Assembly (NCBI GenBank): GCA_013397435.1
Contig: VZRG01000875.1
Location: 209,204-273,203, forward strand
Length of the DNA stretch: 64,000 nt
Source: Erythrocercus mccallii
Lineage: Eukaryota; Chordata; Aves; Passeriformes; Dicruridae
Direction of reading: 5' to 3'
Positions 1-12,432 of the stretch are shown in pieces. The notes beneath the pieces are model-generated. The model was given only the letters and a program-made list of their open reading frames with translations. It was not told where the DNA came from and ran no database searches. How positions within the stretch are numbered: position 1 is the first letter of the stretch; every line of letters starts with the position of its first letter. A program made the translations under genes and the position numbers.

Positions 1-18
1 AGAAAGAAAGAAAGAAAA
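1..18. repeat. (GAAA)n tetranucleotide microsatellite, cut by window edge
   Basis: The window opens inside a purine-only GAAA repeat of about four units. The array probably continues to the left of the window. Confidence 0.8.
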
Positions 19-2308
19 CTGCTTTGAGCTTGTTAAAAGCTTGGAGGAGATAGCATGTTGCAATACAATTTTTCTTGTGGTTGCTTAATATGAGTCTGCA
101 CATGCATAATATATACATACTTTTCTAATCACACAGTGTGCTGCAGTCATACAGTATTAAATTGCAAATGGTTAGAGTTGAACCAAACAAAGACTGTTGC
201 TTAACTATACATATAAATTACTGTGTTCAATGCACTTTTAAAGTCATTAAAATCATCTCACACAATTGCTGATTTGATAAATTTTATGAAGCATGGTTTG
301 GACTAGAATTTTCAAGGGAATTTAGAAGTAAACAACCATACAACTTAGTACAGGATTTTGGAGGTGTTAGAAGTCTATGATTTTTTTGTTAAGTGATTTA
401 TTGATCCTCTAAATTCTTGTATTCTTCATATTTCCTCTAGATCTGGGCTACTGGGAAATGAGAAGCAGGGGGCACATTTTATGGCATACAGAGAAATGCA
501 AGACAGATAGAAAATGGATTCTGGAATCATTTACATGCTCCATTTCTGCCTTACATGGCAGTGAGTGCTTGCCTTTTTCCTGCTGTTGTGGTATCACTAA
601 CTGCCTTGAAGCATCCAGCAGGATTCCAAGACTGAATAACTAAAGTTAATAGCTGTGTCTTTTCATATTTTCTTAAGATGGACTTGCCAAAGCTAATAGG
701 CAGACACTTTTTTTTCTCTATTTGGTCATAGTTCTCTATAGCTGTTCATTTACATTTTCTGTGGACAAGCTACTCATGATTTACTGGACACTTTGACTCC
801 AGAAGATTAAAATTTTAAAACAGCTTAATACTGCAAAGAGACTTTTCAGCCAGAATATGTTGTGGATTGCTCTTTTGTTTTAGTCCAGATTTCATACCAT
901 CTCTCTTGTCAGATCAAACTAGTCTGAAAATAACTGGATGTTATCAAGATTCATTGCCTTTTCAGTCTGTAAGGCTGTGGCTGAAGGACTGAAACCACAG
1001 CATACCAAATTGAAAACCTTCCCTGGGTCTTGAGCAAATAAAATTCATAGTTACCTGAATGGATTTTTGTCTTAATAAGAATCACATCAAGATCTTGAGA
1101 TTTGGCTCTGCATCAATTCAAAGAATTACATTAATGAAGTTCCTGGTTGTACGAGTTTAATTATTTTGTGACATTCAGTTGTCTCTGTCTCCCAATGACT
1201 CAAAAGGGGGAAGAACAACCTGCTCTCTCAATACTAAAATACTGCAAATATAAATTAATATCCTGAAATATCTATTTTCAATTGTGAAGAGAAATGTAAA
1301 TGGAGAATTTAAATGCACCTAGCAGCAGAGCTATTGAAACACACCTACAAAATAAAGGCTAAAGAAGGAGACTGCAAAAATAAAAGTAGTTACTGAAGAA
1401 ACATATTAATTCCAATAATAGTTCTTCCTCAAGAAGAGGATTGAGCAAACTCAGTAGCAAAATTTTGTTTTCTTCTCTGTTCATAAATGCTTTTTTAATG
1501 TTATCTTTCTAGCAGTAAATGAAAATTGAGAAATGTGTTTGAAAGATTTCTTATCTGTGTAACTCCGTAACCATCCAACCAGCCTGTGGAAATATTCAGC
1601 TGTGGGACACACCCTCAGGAACCTATCACATGGATGTGATATACACAGCAGCTTGATGAGCTTGAGATTTTTTTCCTTGAGTCTTAAAATTAAATAAATT
1701 AGGCTGAAATAATGCAAAAACACACCAAAAACCTAGCAAGAAACAGTCCAAGATGAAAGATCTGACCAGCCCATGTTAGGTATTTTCTTTTATCAGCTTT
1801 TATACTTTGTGTTCATGTGTTCTCACATGTATTGACCAAAGAATACCCAGTGATACCTCTTCAGAAGCAAAGGTAAGCCAATAGATACAAAAGGTGGTGT
1901 TTGATTGGCTTCTTCCATACTATGTTGCTGAGATGTGCTACTAGTGTGGTGTTGTTAAACTAAAAACTGTCTTAAAACTGTAAATAAGAAAGAAAAAAAA
2001 AGAAAAAAAGGTGTGTAGACCACAAGCAGAATTCCACACCAAAAATGCTGCCAAAATATGGTCTGCCCCAGGTTTCAAACAAGGCTTTGGGGCGAGCATA
2101 TGGTTGATGACATGGTCCTGTTTTCTGGAATAGTCTAATGACCGGCCTCAGGTAGATCCTGTTTTTCTTCCCCGAAAGCCACCCCTGGTATTCTTCCCTT
2201 CCTATCTACTCATGCACCCTGAAATTCTTTAGTATTCTAGTATCATCACTCCTTTTGAAAGATTCTTGTGGTTGAGTGTTTAAGTGCACTAAGAGCTGAA
2301 TGGTATTT
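19..2308. other. Unique AT-rich non-coding stretch
   Basis: I see no gene, RNA gene or recognisable transposon here. All open frames are short and have no family resemblance. An A-rich tract lies at about 1987-2010. The part from about 2020 to 2270 is slightly richer in GC and could be an eroded repeat, but I cannot assign it. Confidence 0.5.
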
Positions 2309-2967
2309 AAATGTGTTGTAGGGTGACTTTATGATGCCTGTATCTCCAGTTGTCTGTTCTGTTAGTGCTGTATACTGAGTTCTGTGCCTTTAAGACTGAT
2401 TCTGAGCGTGAACCAGGGAAAGGAAGTGCAGAGTTTGTTTTGAGAGAACTGCCTGACTCCCCCGGCATTCCTCACTCCTAACTCTGTGTTCATGGAGGCA
2501 CGGACAGCAGTGGGACAGAGATCTCCTGTGCTTTTAGTTAGTTTTAGCTAGCTGAGGCAGAGAAGTTCCCTGGACTGTTTTTTTCTTCCTTTTCTTGAGG
2601 CTGTTTCAATCTGCTCTGGACTGAAAAACCCAGAGGAGCACCGAGGGCTCGCAGCTGTGGCCCCACCGGGCCTGAAGCTCTGGAGAGACTGAGAGAACTG
2701 AGTTACACCCACGGCAAGGACTTTCTCAGTTTGCCATCTCTCTTCAGAGCAGCAAGAGGTTTTATTGTTTCATTATTCATTTTATTGTTTCATATGATTC
2801 ATTCTTTTAACCTGTAGGTATCTTTGTTAAATAAATAGGTTTTTTCCACTTTTCTCTGAGGAAGTTACTTCCCCAGACTGGCAGGAGGGAGGGCCATTTG
2901 GGTTTGCTTTCCAGAGGAACCCCTTCAGAGGTTTCCTCCCAAATTTGCCCTAAACCAAGACAAAATG
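2309..2967 (+). mobile_element. Solo LTR of an endogenous retrovirus, family A copy 1, with TSD
   Basis: The LTR proper is 2314-2962 (649 bp). It starts TGTTGTAGGG and ends CCAAGACA, so it has the TG...CA ends of a retroviral LTR. It is flanked by a perfect 5-bp duplication, AAATG, at 2309-2313 and 2963-2967. An AATAAA poly(A) signal lies near 2829-2835. There is no gag, pol or env sequence beside it, so it is a solo LTR left by recombination between the two LTRs of a provirus. The 5-bp duplication fits ERVL-type (class III) elements. A second copy, inverted, at 9763-10411 has the same length and differs at only two sites by eye, so both are young. A third, older copy is at 31924-32571. The boundaries are well supported; the family name is not certain. 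Confidence 0.9.
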
Positions 2968-5304
2968 TTATAATGATTCCTTAGAATTAGATTTACTCTT
3001 TTTAATCAAGGATGCAAAACACTATTTCTAGCTCTCAATGAAGCTTCTGTTGAGACAAAACCAATACAAAACCAGCTGAATCTGCTTTTACATATCACAA
3101 TAGTTCTTATAATTTCCTAATGTCCTTCTTGGAGAACACTTAATTTTAGAAATAGTTACATACCTACATACATTGTATACAAACACTTTCCAACAGAATT
3201 TTCAGCTAAGAAGGATGTCAGCCTAGCAGCAATGCTGCTATGCACCATGAAGAGAATGATCTTTGAGCAGGCAAAGGCAGTGAGAATACAGGCAGGGAGA
3301 ACAGGAGACTCTTCTTGGAACTTCTGAGAAACTTGGAGCTGCTTCCAGCCACTGTGTTTGCAAGATTCAGCACCTGTCACAGGGAACCCAACTAAAGTAA
3401 GATATTGGAACACAGAATTCTTGTTTCTTTTAGAGCTGCTATGGGCTCAGTAAAGATCTTTTTCCTAAAACATTCATTTATCTAAAATGAATTTGTCAGC
3501 TTCAGAAAACAGTTTCCAGCTAGTTCCAGATGAAAAATAATCCTGTTTTGATTTATATATTTAATATTTCACACTGAAAATGTAAAACTGCAGACTTATT
3601 TTATAGTGACTGAGATCAGAAAATATAAGAGTAATTTATTATATTTATTATTTTGCTTTATAAAACACTAAATCAACAATATTGAAAATTAAATGTTTGT
3701 TAGACTGTGAGAAAGTTCTGATGTATAATAATGTTTTACATATGACCTTTCAAGCTATGATGATAATCTGAATTATTCATGGAAACCTTGGATATTCCTT
3801 TGACTAAATCAAATTAATAAAATAATTTAATTTCTAAAACCTATTAATGCTCTGCAGGAGGAAAGCAACAGTAATGAATTTATTTTCAGTGGGCTTTTTT
3901 TGGGTTTTGTTTTTTATAGGACTGTAAGCAAACAAAGGAAAATACAGTAATCCTAGGGCTTCTATATTTTTCTTTGTGGTAGAACCCAATCATAGTTTAG
4001 GATCTGAGACTGGTCTTTTTATGAGCTCTATAGCTCAGGACCTATTTCAGTTGTAAAAATTGATCTGGACAAAAACTGCAACAAAAGTGTCAGACCAAGA
4101 GCAATTTTTAAAAACCATTATTAAAAACTCACATTCATTTACAAATGACAGTATCTATTTACTAGAGTAGCTTGGCACTTGCAAGGGTTCCACTGTTCTT
4201 TTCCCCTCCTTTTTACATATTTTTTAAGCTCTTTAAATTGTGGGAACGTTTTACTGTCTTAGTTAAGAAGTGATGTGAGCTACAAAACCAGCTCACCCAG
4301 TGCTGCCCCAAATTTAGGTACGATACTGGAAAAATGTTTTCAAATCTTTCCTGTAGCATTCGTGCTGTTCCAGTGATAAGTTTTGTATACTTGTCCTGTT
4401 ATTTTTCTTACCTTTACACCCTACACTGAAGCCAGACCAAATTCACAACTCCCTAAAATGAACCTTTATAAGATTCTCCAGATACAATCTTGCTGTAGAA
4501 CATTATTATCTGCATCATGTGTTATCCTGAAAAAAAAAAAGAAGAAAAATATATGTCTTTAATATATGGTTTTTAATCGTCTCTCTTCCTGAATGCTTTG
4601 TTTTTTTCTTCCTTTCACAAGGCAGTAGCACCTATCTGTGTAGGGCAATTAAGCCCCAAACCATTCCTTGTACTCCCAGAAGTGATGTACCAGGATCCAA
4701 AAGAGATCAATGTTCCCTACCCTTAGAGCCTGGTGTGCAGTTTTTGGGTTTCTAAACTACAGTGTGAACTTAGTGTTGTGGCTCCATAAAGAAAACTGGA
4801 CTGAGCAAGGAATAGGATCACCAAATGCTTTCCCATGCCCTAACTGGCTGCAATGGAAGATAAATTGTTCCTCAGAGGTGATTTGTCAGCTGTCCTTCAT
4901 CACATCATCAGTTGCACTCAAATGGAAAGTTCCTTTTAGCAAAAACTCCTTACTGCAATCTCTTAGTTGATGATTAAAGTTGCATTTCTGAAAAGTTTCC
5001 ACTAGGTTGCAAGATGTTTTGTAGTTTTAAATGACTTATTTAAACGTCTGATTTTGGTATGGCTGCTGGAAAACATAAGGAAATGGATGATTCTCTATCA
5101 TCTTCCCAATAATTTAGAAACATTGTTGAAGACTTGTTCAGATTATAGGGAGTACTGGCAGAAGGGTAATATATTCAATATATTGAATATATTCAATATA
5201 TGCTGCTTTCAATGTAATCTAGAAAAATAATATATCTTTCAGGCTAACCATTAAATTTCTTTTTATATCAATCACATTTCTAATACTTGAAACAGTTTTT
5301 ATAA
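2968..5304. other. Unique AT-rich stretch without recognisable genes
   Basis: Only short open frames occur, none with domain-like composition. The sequence includes A/T runs (about 3630-3660, 4530-4545) and a palindromic AT segment at 5171-5200, listed separately. I see nothing else. Confidence 0.5.
5171..5200. repeat. AT-rich palindrome and partial 18-bp tandem repeat
   Basis: ATATTCAATATATTGAATAT at 5171-5190 is a perfect 20-bp palindrome. TATTGAATATATTCAATA at 5181-5198 is a second palindrome overlapping it. The whole can be read as about 1.7 copies of an 18-bp unit and could extrude a small hairpin. Confidence 0.85.
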
Positions 5305-5702
5305 GAGAAGGTTATATGTAGACCTCATAGCAACCTTCTAGTATCTGAAAGGGGACCTACAGCGAAACTGGGAGAGAGAAACCAGGAAAAAGGGAGAGGA
5401 AACAAGGAAGGGGACCTTCACTGGGAACTGTAGTGATATGACAAGGAGTAATGGGTACAAATTGAAAGAGGGGGAAAATATACTAGCCATTAGACAGAAA
5501 TTTTTTACTTTGAGGGTGGTGAGACAGCAACAGGTTGCCCAGAGAGGATGGGGATGCCCCACCCCGGCAGTGTTCAAAGCCAGGTTGGATAAAGCCTTGA
5601 GCAACTTGGTCTAGTGGGAGGTGTCCCTGCGCATGGTGGTGGGGTTGAGACTAGATGATATTTAAAGTCCATTCCAACCCGTTAACATTCTATGATTTCT
5701 GT
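5305..5702 (+). mobile_element. CR1 LINE, 5'-truncated 3' end
   Basis: The segment follows the avian CR1 3' consensus as I know it. In order it shows the 'agacctcatagcaaccttc' block, a 'gtatctgaaaggggacctac' block, the 'acaggttgcccagagaggatg' block and a 'ggtctagtgggaggtgtccctg' block. It ends in the diagnostic short tail (...ttctatgatttctg) with no poly(A). About 400 bp remain, so this is the 3' UTR and extreme 3' part only. There is no working reverse transcriptase. Divergence from consensus is moderate. CR1 copies are usually 5'-truncated like this, and no target duplication is expected to be clear. Confidence 0.85.
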
Positions 5703-8669
5703 GTGAAAAAAATAAATCATTCATATTACTATATTTAGACCACCCTGTGTCATCCATCTCTTCAACTGTCACATAAAGTCTTGAAATGGGAACATTGATG
5801 AGCAGAACTTAATCTAGGATTGCTGGGAAATGGGTAAAACTGAGTGCTGAAAAGGTACAATGTGTAAGGGTCGGTCTCTGCTAGAAGAACAAATGGTTCT
5901 AGGGTCAAACCATCTGACTTGTCTCTTTTGATTTTTTTCCTTCCAGTTATAGACAGCACCCTGTGTACTGACTCAGTTGAGTTGTCTCTGATGGACAACA
6001 CTTCCATTTCCTCTCATTCCTGTGTCAGCACAAGTGAAGCAGGAAAGAGTTCATGCTTAAGCAGGATTTTCTCCCCTTTCCTGGCAATGTGCTTCCTAAA
6101 TAACTTGTTTTTCCTGCACTTTTGCATGTTTCATCCTTCACTGTTTAGTGTCAGCTGTAATGTCTTTCAACTACTTCTGCTGCAGTAAATAGCAAGTTAC
6201 TCCTGGTTTGTTTTTTTTTTTTTTTTTGTTGTATTTCTTGCAGCTAACTAGGCTCCTGAGCATTAACCATGCTGCTAAACAGGTCATTTGGTTCAAACTT
6301 TGAAATATTTGCGCAAAATGACTGGGGAAAGAGCCAATTCTGAAAGGGCCAGAAAAATTACAAGATTGAGACACCACTTAATGTCCCCCAAAGATGACAA
6401 ATTCAACACAGGAAAATAAATACTTCCCCTGTCGTGCAGTTAGCTCTCATTAGCACGGGCTATTGTTGGCACCTAGAAATCAGAGACAATTTGGGATTAA
6501 ACAACTAAATTGATAGGGATATGAACCACAATTCAAAACATGAGAACTTTTATATTAACAGAAAATCTTATACTTCAGTGTTTGTCTTTGGGTATTAAGA
6601 GTAGAATAAAGCCTTAATTGCTGGGAGAGGGTGAAGTAGATATTGTGTCATGGGCAGAGATATTCTAACCTCAGAAACTTCTGATGCTGGCCATTAGAGA
6701 CAAAATACTAGGGTAGATGGACCACATTTCTGTGTTTTGTATTAATGTTCCAAGGTTATTGTGATATGATAGATGAAAATTTGATTAAATACAGCTGTAT
6801 GTAAATAATTAAATCTTCAACATAAAATAAACATTCAATTTCATGCCATTCTTTGAAAAACGTTTTTATTCTTTTTCTTCCTCCAAACACAATAAGAAAA
6901 AGAAAACCTTTTGGTTCACCATTAGAAGTAGTCGCTGTTACACTTGAAAGAATTATGTATTAGTGCTATAGCCTGAAGTAGGATCATGGGTGGAGACCCC
7001 TCTGCTTACTGTAATAATGGTATTATCACAGGAGTAATGTCATAGAATATGATCCTATCAAAGACTTGTAGACAAATTTTCTGTGTGTTCCAAAGCTGAT
7101 TCTTTGCCTTTTTCCCCCTTAAAACCAGGTGATTGGATGATGTTGTGAATGGCTTCTGGAATTAAGTCAGCATTTTTTAAAGTGAGAGCATTTCACACTT
7201 TCATTCTACAGGGGGGAAAAAAAAGCCCTAAATTCCTTTAAAATTCTTGATGAAGCAGGAAGTGAGGAAACTCCTAATTGCCTCTCTCAGCCAGTCCAAG
7301 CATGCTTTGGTATTTCAGCATGCAGATTGCATTAAGCATGGTTCCAGTATTTCAGATGACATGGAGGGATTCTCAGGCTCTTTGTGTGTGCACATACTTT
7401 ACAAGCAAATACTGAGTACCTTTGTTGTGGTTTCATGCCCTCATACAGCAAGGAAAATATTTTCAAGTACACATTGAAATAGAATGACTCGTAAAAACTG
7501 CCAGTGGCTTATTTGTATCATTTTGCCCACAGAATCGTATTTGCCTAGCTCCTTTTTTTAAATGTAGGTGAAGGAGCATGCATGACTGTGTCTGCATGAC
7601 TGTGCTGCATTAAGGCTCACAGAAGAAAAAATTCCAAGCTGGTTAGGGAGGCTGAAGTTGTGCTCTAGGTCTTGTTCATGAAGGCTCCTGAAATACTACT
7701 TCTGGGGAGAATACTGGTGACAGTGTCCTGCAATCACATGGCTGGTCTTCTGACAGAAGTTTTCCCTACTCTGTGCCAATCTGTGCCAGCTACCTAAATA
7801 TACAATGCAAATGAATTGAGAATGTAATTCCTGATCTCAGGCTTTACCCCAGATTATGGAGTTCACATGAGACAGAGAACTTCCTACTAACTTTCTGCAT
7901 AAGCTAATTTTAACTCATTAAATGTCTGAAGAGGAAAATTCACACACATTTCTCAAGAAACAGGCTGTGCTTTTTGACTGAAACTCCAGAGTAAACTAGT
8001 CATGAAAAATGCCACTGAGAGAGCAACATGAAGCAGGCAAATCTGACTGCAGCCTCGGTGATATGTAGGGACTGAAATAATTGCCTAGCCAGTAACTCTA
8101 TGCTTGTACTAGCTCCATTTATTTTTTCTTTATTTATAATATATGCTACAGTTTCTTTGCAGTGGGATAATGAAATCCTTATTTTGGATTGACTGGTGCA
8201 AGAGAAGCATGAAAGAGCATCTAAAAATGCTCTTCACCAGAGCCTCATGACAGAAAACAGAGGCTCCTACTGCGCCCCTGCAGGCTTCCTGTTGGCAGAG
8301 CACTAGGAGGAAATCCTTTCACTGGAATATGTCTGGTGCAGAGCAGTGCCTCTTATCACACATTAGGTGGATTTTGCTGAATTTGGCCTGCTGCATCAAT
8401 ATAATTATCTCTTGGTCTTCGTATGAATCAGATAGATATAGGTTAGCAGGTCTGGAACACCTCTCTCCCTCAGAGATATGCATATTTTTTTAAGGAAAAC
8501 GCTAAAGTGAGGATAAATTTATCTTGAACTGTGACATCAGTGTTCCACCACAAACCAATACCAAGAAGAAAAATGTGATAGATCAGCTATCATGTAAATA
8601 TGCTGGACAATTACTTCTTTCAAGTTAATCTGACTTGTGGTGCTGGACTTTTGGGACTGATCTTCAACT
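5703..8669. other. Unique AT-rich stretch without recognisable genes
   Basis: A T-run lies near 6210-6229. Open frames are short. The frame at 7247-7477 has no recognisable features and no convincing splice context. I see no RNA gene. Confidence 0.5.
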
Positions 8670-8850
8670 GTCAGGGTGGCACTGGCACAAGCTGCCTAGA
8701 GAAGTGGATCCCATCCCTGGACGTGGGGTTGTATGGAGCTTGGAGCAACCTGTTCTAGTAGAAGATGACCCTGTCCATAGCAGGGGTTTGGAACTAGATG
8801 ATTTTTCAGGTCCATTTCAACCCAAACCATCCTATGATTTTATGATTCAA
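8670..8850 (+). mobile_element. CR1 LINE, short 3' fragment
   Basis: The segment runs from 'ggtggcactggcacaagctgc' through 'gaagtggatcccatccctgg' and 'ggagcaacctgttctagtag' to the CR1 tail 'cctatgattttatgattcaa'. About 180 bp of the extreme 3' UTR remain. It is more diverged than the 5.3-kb copy. The 82-codon open frame across it is a by-product of the repeat. Confidence 0.8.
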
Positions 8851-9663
8851 TTGCCTGTCATCATAGTCAGCCCGTGGTGATTTAAGCCAGAGCATCAGGT
8901 CATGGTCTGTATCATTTAGCCAGTAAACAAATGATATCTAACCATCTTTCCTAAGAAATTGGTGGATTTAGAAAAGGGCAGAGTGGATTGGCAACTCTTA
9001 GAAAAATGTTTCTCAGACAGGGATGTGTTGCTAACATAGAGCTTCAGTAAAGAAACATGCTATGTTATGGACTGAAATCCAAGTATATTATACTTGACTA
9101 GAGCTTTTGTAAATTTCACTACTCTTTTGTTTCACTACAACCTTAGGAGGTTATACACAAAATGCTCTTTTAAGGACACTGTTCCTTAAGAGAACATAGA
9201 GAAAGTTTTCTACTTTGACCTGATGCTATGTTTCCAGAGGGGTATAGCATCCTCTGAGCTGCCAGACTAAATTACTGATAATCCATTAATATTATTAAGT
9301 AAGTAAACAAATACCTCATGTAAAAATCTTGATTGTGTTTATTGCCTCTGGGGCTCAGTCAACCGTGTTCTTTATATCGCGTACAAAAATACTTGGTCAA
9401 TAAGGAAACTCTGCTAAATAATTACTTAGGAACAAGTAACATGTCAAGTTGTTTGTTATTCAAAGCCATGCTCTTTTACTTACTTACAGAATTAGTACGA
9501 AGAATGACAGGCAGGACTATGGGTGCCTGTCACTAGCTATAACAAAGATGCTGCCAGAAAAGATTCATATTTGTGAAACTTGTTCATGTAGGGCAAAGTG
9601 CTGGTTTTCTGTATGATAATGCACATTCTTCCTTTTCCTTTGTACTCTTTAAATTATTTTTTG
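8851..9663. other. Unique AT-rich stretch
   Basis: No gene or recognisable repeat is seen. The frame at 9333-9536 has no supporting features. Confidence 0.5.
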
Positions 9664-9665
9664 TC

Positions 9666-9700
<35 letters not shown>
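9664..9700. repeat. (TTTA)n microsatellite
   Basis: About nine uninterrupted TTTA/TATT units lie 62 bp before the LTR at 9763. The open frames that read as alternating Phe, Ile, Tyr and Leu are produced by this repeat. Confidence 0.95.
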
Positions 9701-9757
9701 CAAATATGAGCCTTACGGATGGCTGCAGTGGGCTGGCAAGGGCAGATACCATCATGC

Positions 9758-10416
9758 AGCCCTGTCTTGGTTTAGGGCAAATTTGGGAGGAAACCTCTGA
9801 AGGGGTTCCTCTGGAAAGCAAACCCAAATGGCCCTCCCTCCTGCCAGTCTGGGGAAGTAACTTCCTCAGAGAAAAGTGGAAAAAACCTATTTATTTAACA
9901 AAGATACCTACAGGTTAAAAGAATGAATCATATGAAACAATAAAATGAATAATGAAACAATAAAACCTCTTGCTGCTCTGAAGAGAGATGGCAAACTGAG
10001 AAAGTCCTTGCCGTGGGTGTAACTCAGTTCTCTCAGTCTCTCCGGAGCTTCAGGCCCGGTGGGGCCACAGCTGCGAGCCCTCGGTGCTCCTCTGGGTTTT
10101 TCAGTCCAGAGCAGATTGAAACAGTCTCAAGAAAAGGAAGAAAAAAACAGTCCAGGGAACTTCTCTGCCTCAGCTAGCTAAAACTAACTAAAAGCACAGG
10201 AGATCTCTGTCCCACTGCTGTCCGTGCCTCCATGAACACAGAGTTAGGAGTGAGGAATGCCGGGGGAGTCAGGCAGTTCTCTCAAAACAAACTCTGCACT
10301 TCCTTTCCCTGGTTCACGCTCAGAATCAGTCTTAAAGGCACAGAACTCAGTATACAGCACTAACAGAACAGACAACTGGAGATACAGGCATCATAAAGTC
10401 ACCCTACAACAAGCCT
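9758..10416 (-). mobile_element. Solo LTR, family A copy 2, inverted, with imperfect TSD
   Basis: The LTR proper is 9763-10411 (649 bp, the same length as copy 1). Its reverse complement matches 2314-2962 except for two transitions that I can see: CCGG versus CTGG near 10043-10046, and one G/A in the 'cttgag(g/a)ctgtttc' segment. The flanks are AGCCC at 9758-9762 and AGCCT at 10412-10416, a 5-bp duplication with one change. No internal retroviral sequence is attached. Because copies 1 and 2 are inverted, have separate duplications and enclose unrelated DNA, they are two independent insertions and not the ends of one provirus. Confidence 0.9.
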
Positions 10417-11892
10417 GTATGACTCAGTGTTGTTAAAGAAGGAGAAGGAATAGAGAGGAGTCATTCTGTTTTTCTTCCATTTAGATTTGTTGCATGTTTA
10501 CCAAGGTGAAAGGATTAGTGCCTTGGAGATCATTTGCTTTCATAAGCTTTAAACTAGAGTAGAAAAAGTTTCATGTCTTGATTCTTTTCCAGCAGCTCTC
10601 TCTCTTCTCAGCAAGGCACATAGGAGCAAGCTGAGACATATTGATTGCCAGCAGACTTTTCCAACAAAATTGCCCTGTCTGAATCAGTTAAACTGGGTCA
10701 GAAGAGATAAATTCTGCCAGTTTTCCACTATCATCTCTCCTAGCATGTGATGAAAACACCCAGGGCATTTCTCAGGGTTTTATAATCAAGACAAAATGCT
10801 CCAGATTTCTTTATTCAAATAATGTCAAAACTCTAGCCCAAATGTAGCCATACTTCACATAGCTTGTAGCCTTTTTGTGTTTTATACAGACTTGCTATGA
10901 AATATTGATTCTCTTCAGGTTTCATGGAGGGAAAAAATGGTTTTAAAACAGTCGGGAAATAGGAGCTTTTGGATTCATATTGTCTTTATTTAAATCTAAT
11001 GTGAAGGGTAAGTAAAGATGCTTAAATCCTCGCACTCCTGAAAAAATACTTCTAGAGGTATGTGTGTCTGATAGCAAAGAAAAAAAACCCTACAAATACA
11101 AATAATTAAAAAATATCTGATCCACACAAAGAGAATTCCATCCAGAACACACTAAGTCTCAGAGCAGCAAACTTGAAACTAACTAAATTTAACAAGACTG
11201 CTCTCTCTAACCAACAGTGTGAGAAGATTACCAGAATTATTTTTAAGATGATTGTTTTAAAGTAACAGTCAGTAATGAAGATTTATTTATTGTTTTGTAA
11301 AAAAAAAAAGTGCAGGTACTTAAAGAACAATAAGAGGAATCCTCCTGGTTTGGTAAAAATAATTCAATTTCCAATTTGCAAGTGGATTAACAACCAGTCT
11401 GAAGGTCAGATATTTTACCTTAGCAAGATTACCTGATCACCCCTGAGGAAATTAGTGGTTTTAGCACTGTGTAATAGATCAAGTTCTTTTTGAAAGCAAG
11501 ATTAGGATTTCTTTCAACTACCTTTTCCACTGCATTTTAAATACTCAATGATAAAATTAATTTGTTTTCTGCTCTACTGTGACAAAGACAAAACCTGAAA
11601 ACAGGGATCTGGAGCAAGGATCAACCTTATAAAAGCAAACCAGTGCAGAGTGCTCTTCATTAGGCTGTTTGGTCTTGGCAGCAGGGATATAGGAGTTTCC
11701 AAGCCCTGATTACAATTTCACCACTGACTCATTGGGTGTCCTGGGCAAATCCTTCCTGTATCCTTCTCCTTATGTCTCTCTACAATAGCAATAACAATGT
11801 CTAACTCAGTAATGTTAAGCAGATTAATTAAATGCCTTGTTAATCTATCACCATAACTCAATCCAAAGAATTCCTTCCCATATCAACATTCC
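10417..11892. other. Unique AT-rich stretch
   Basis: No gene or recognisable repeat is seen between the two LTRs. Short A-runs occur at about 11080-11110 and 11300-11310. Confidence 0.5.
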
Positions 11893-11896
11893 CTAT

Positions 11897-12428
11897 TGTT
11901 ATAGATGGGCAATGTGATGGTTAGCTCTCACAACTGAGAGATGGTAATATTATGTGTAAAGAGAAGTTTTATTGAAGTACAGTTATGTTATTGTGATTTG
12001 TTGTTTGGACCTCCTCTGTTCTCTCCATGCTCCCCTTTCCCCTGTATGGTTGCCAAGGCACAGCCTTGGTGCTCAGGACATGTAGAGGGAGGGCTCTGTG
12101 TACCTGCGCCCCTTGCATGGGGCACCTGGGGGAGGGCAGCCTTGTTACCAGGAGGCGGGGCATGGCAACACCTGACAGCCAATCAAGCAGCCTCCACCAA
12201 TAAACAGCAAAGAAGAGTTGATTGGCAGACTTTGGGAGGGGCCAGGGTTGCCTGGTGCAACCCCCAGAGGTATAAAAGGTGGAGCAGCCATTTCATAAAT
12301 GAGCTCATGGCTGCTGGGTCATCTTCTCCCAGTGCACTGTCCTTTTTCCTTATTCAGTCCTTTGTTGTATTTTGTTAAGGTTTTTAATAAACCTTTGAAA
12401 TTTTTAGAAGTGAACATTGTTTCTCACA
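11897..12428 (+). mobile_element. Solo LTR of a second ERV family, with promoter and poly(A) signals
   Basis: This is a GC-richer block in AT-rich DNA with LTR architecture. Three CCAAT-type boxes are present: 12179-12183, 12197-12201, and reversed ATTGG at 12221-12225. A TATAAAAG box is at 12271-12278 and AATAAA at 12386-12391. The element ends ...TTTCTCACA. If it starts TGTTATAG at 11897, a 4-bp duplication CTAT flanks it (11893-11896 and 12429-12432), which suggests an ERV1-type insertion. An alternative start, TGTGATGG at 11913, pairs better with the TCACA end but has no flanking duplication. The 145-codon frame inside (11941-12378) crosses the promoter and is not a gene. The left edge is uncertain by about 16 bp. 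Confidence 0.7.
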
Positions 12429-12432
12429 CTAT

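Noticed and set aside
2314..10411. A single provirus bounded by the two family A LTRs
   Set aside because: The LTRs are inverted, not direct, each has its own target duplication, and the DNA between shows no retroviral genes.
11941..12378. 145-codon plus-strand open frame
   Set aside because: It crosses the CCAAT and TATA region of an LTR and has no gag, pol or env features.
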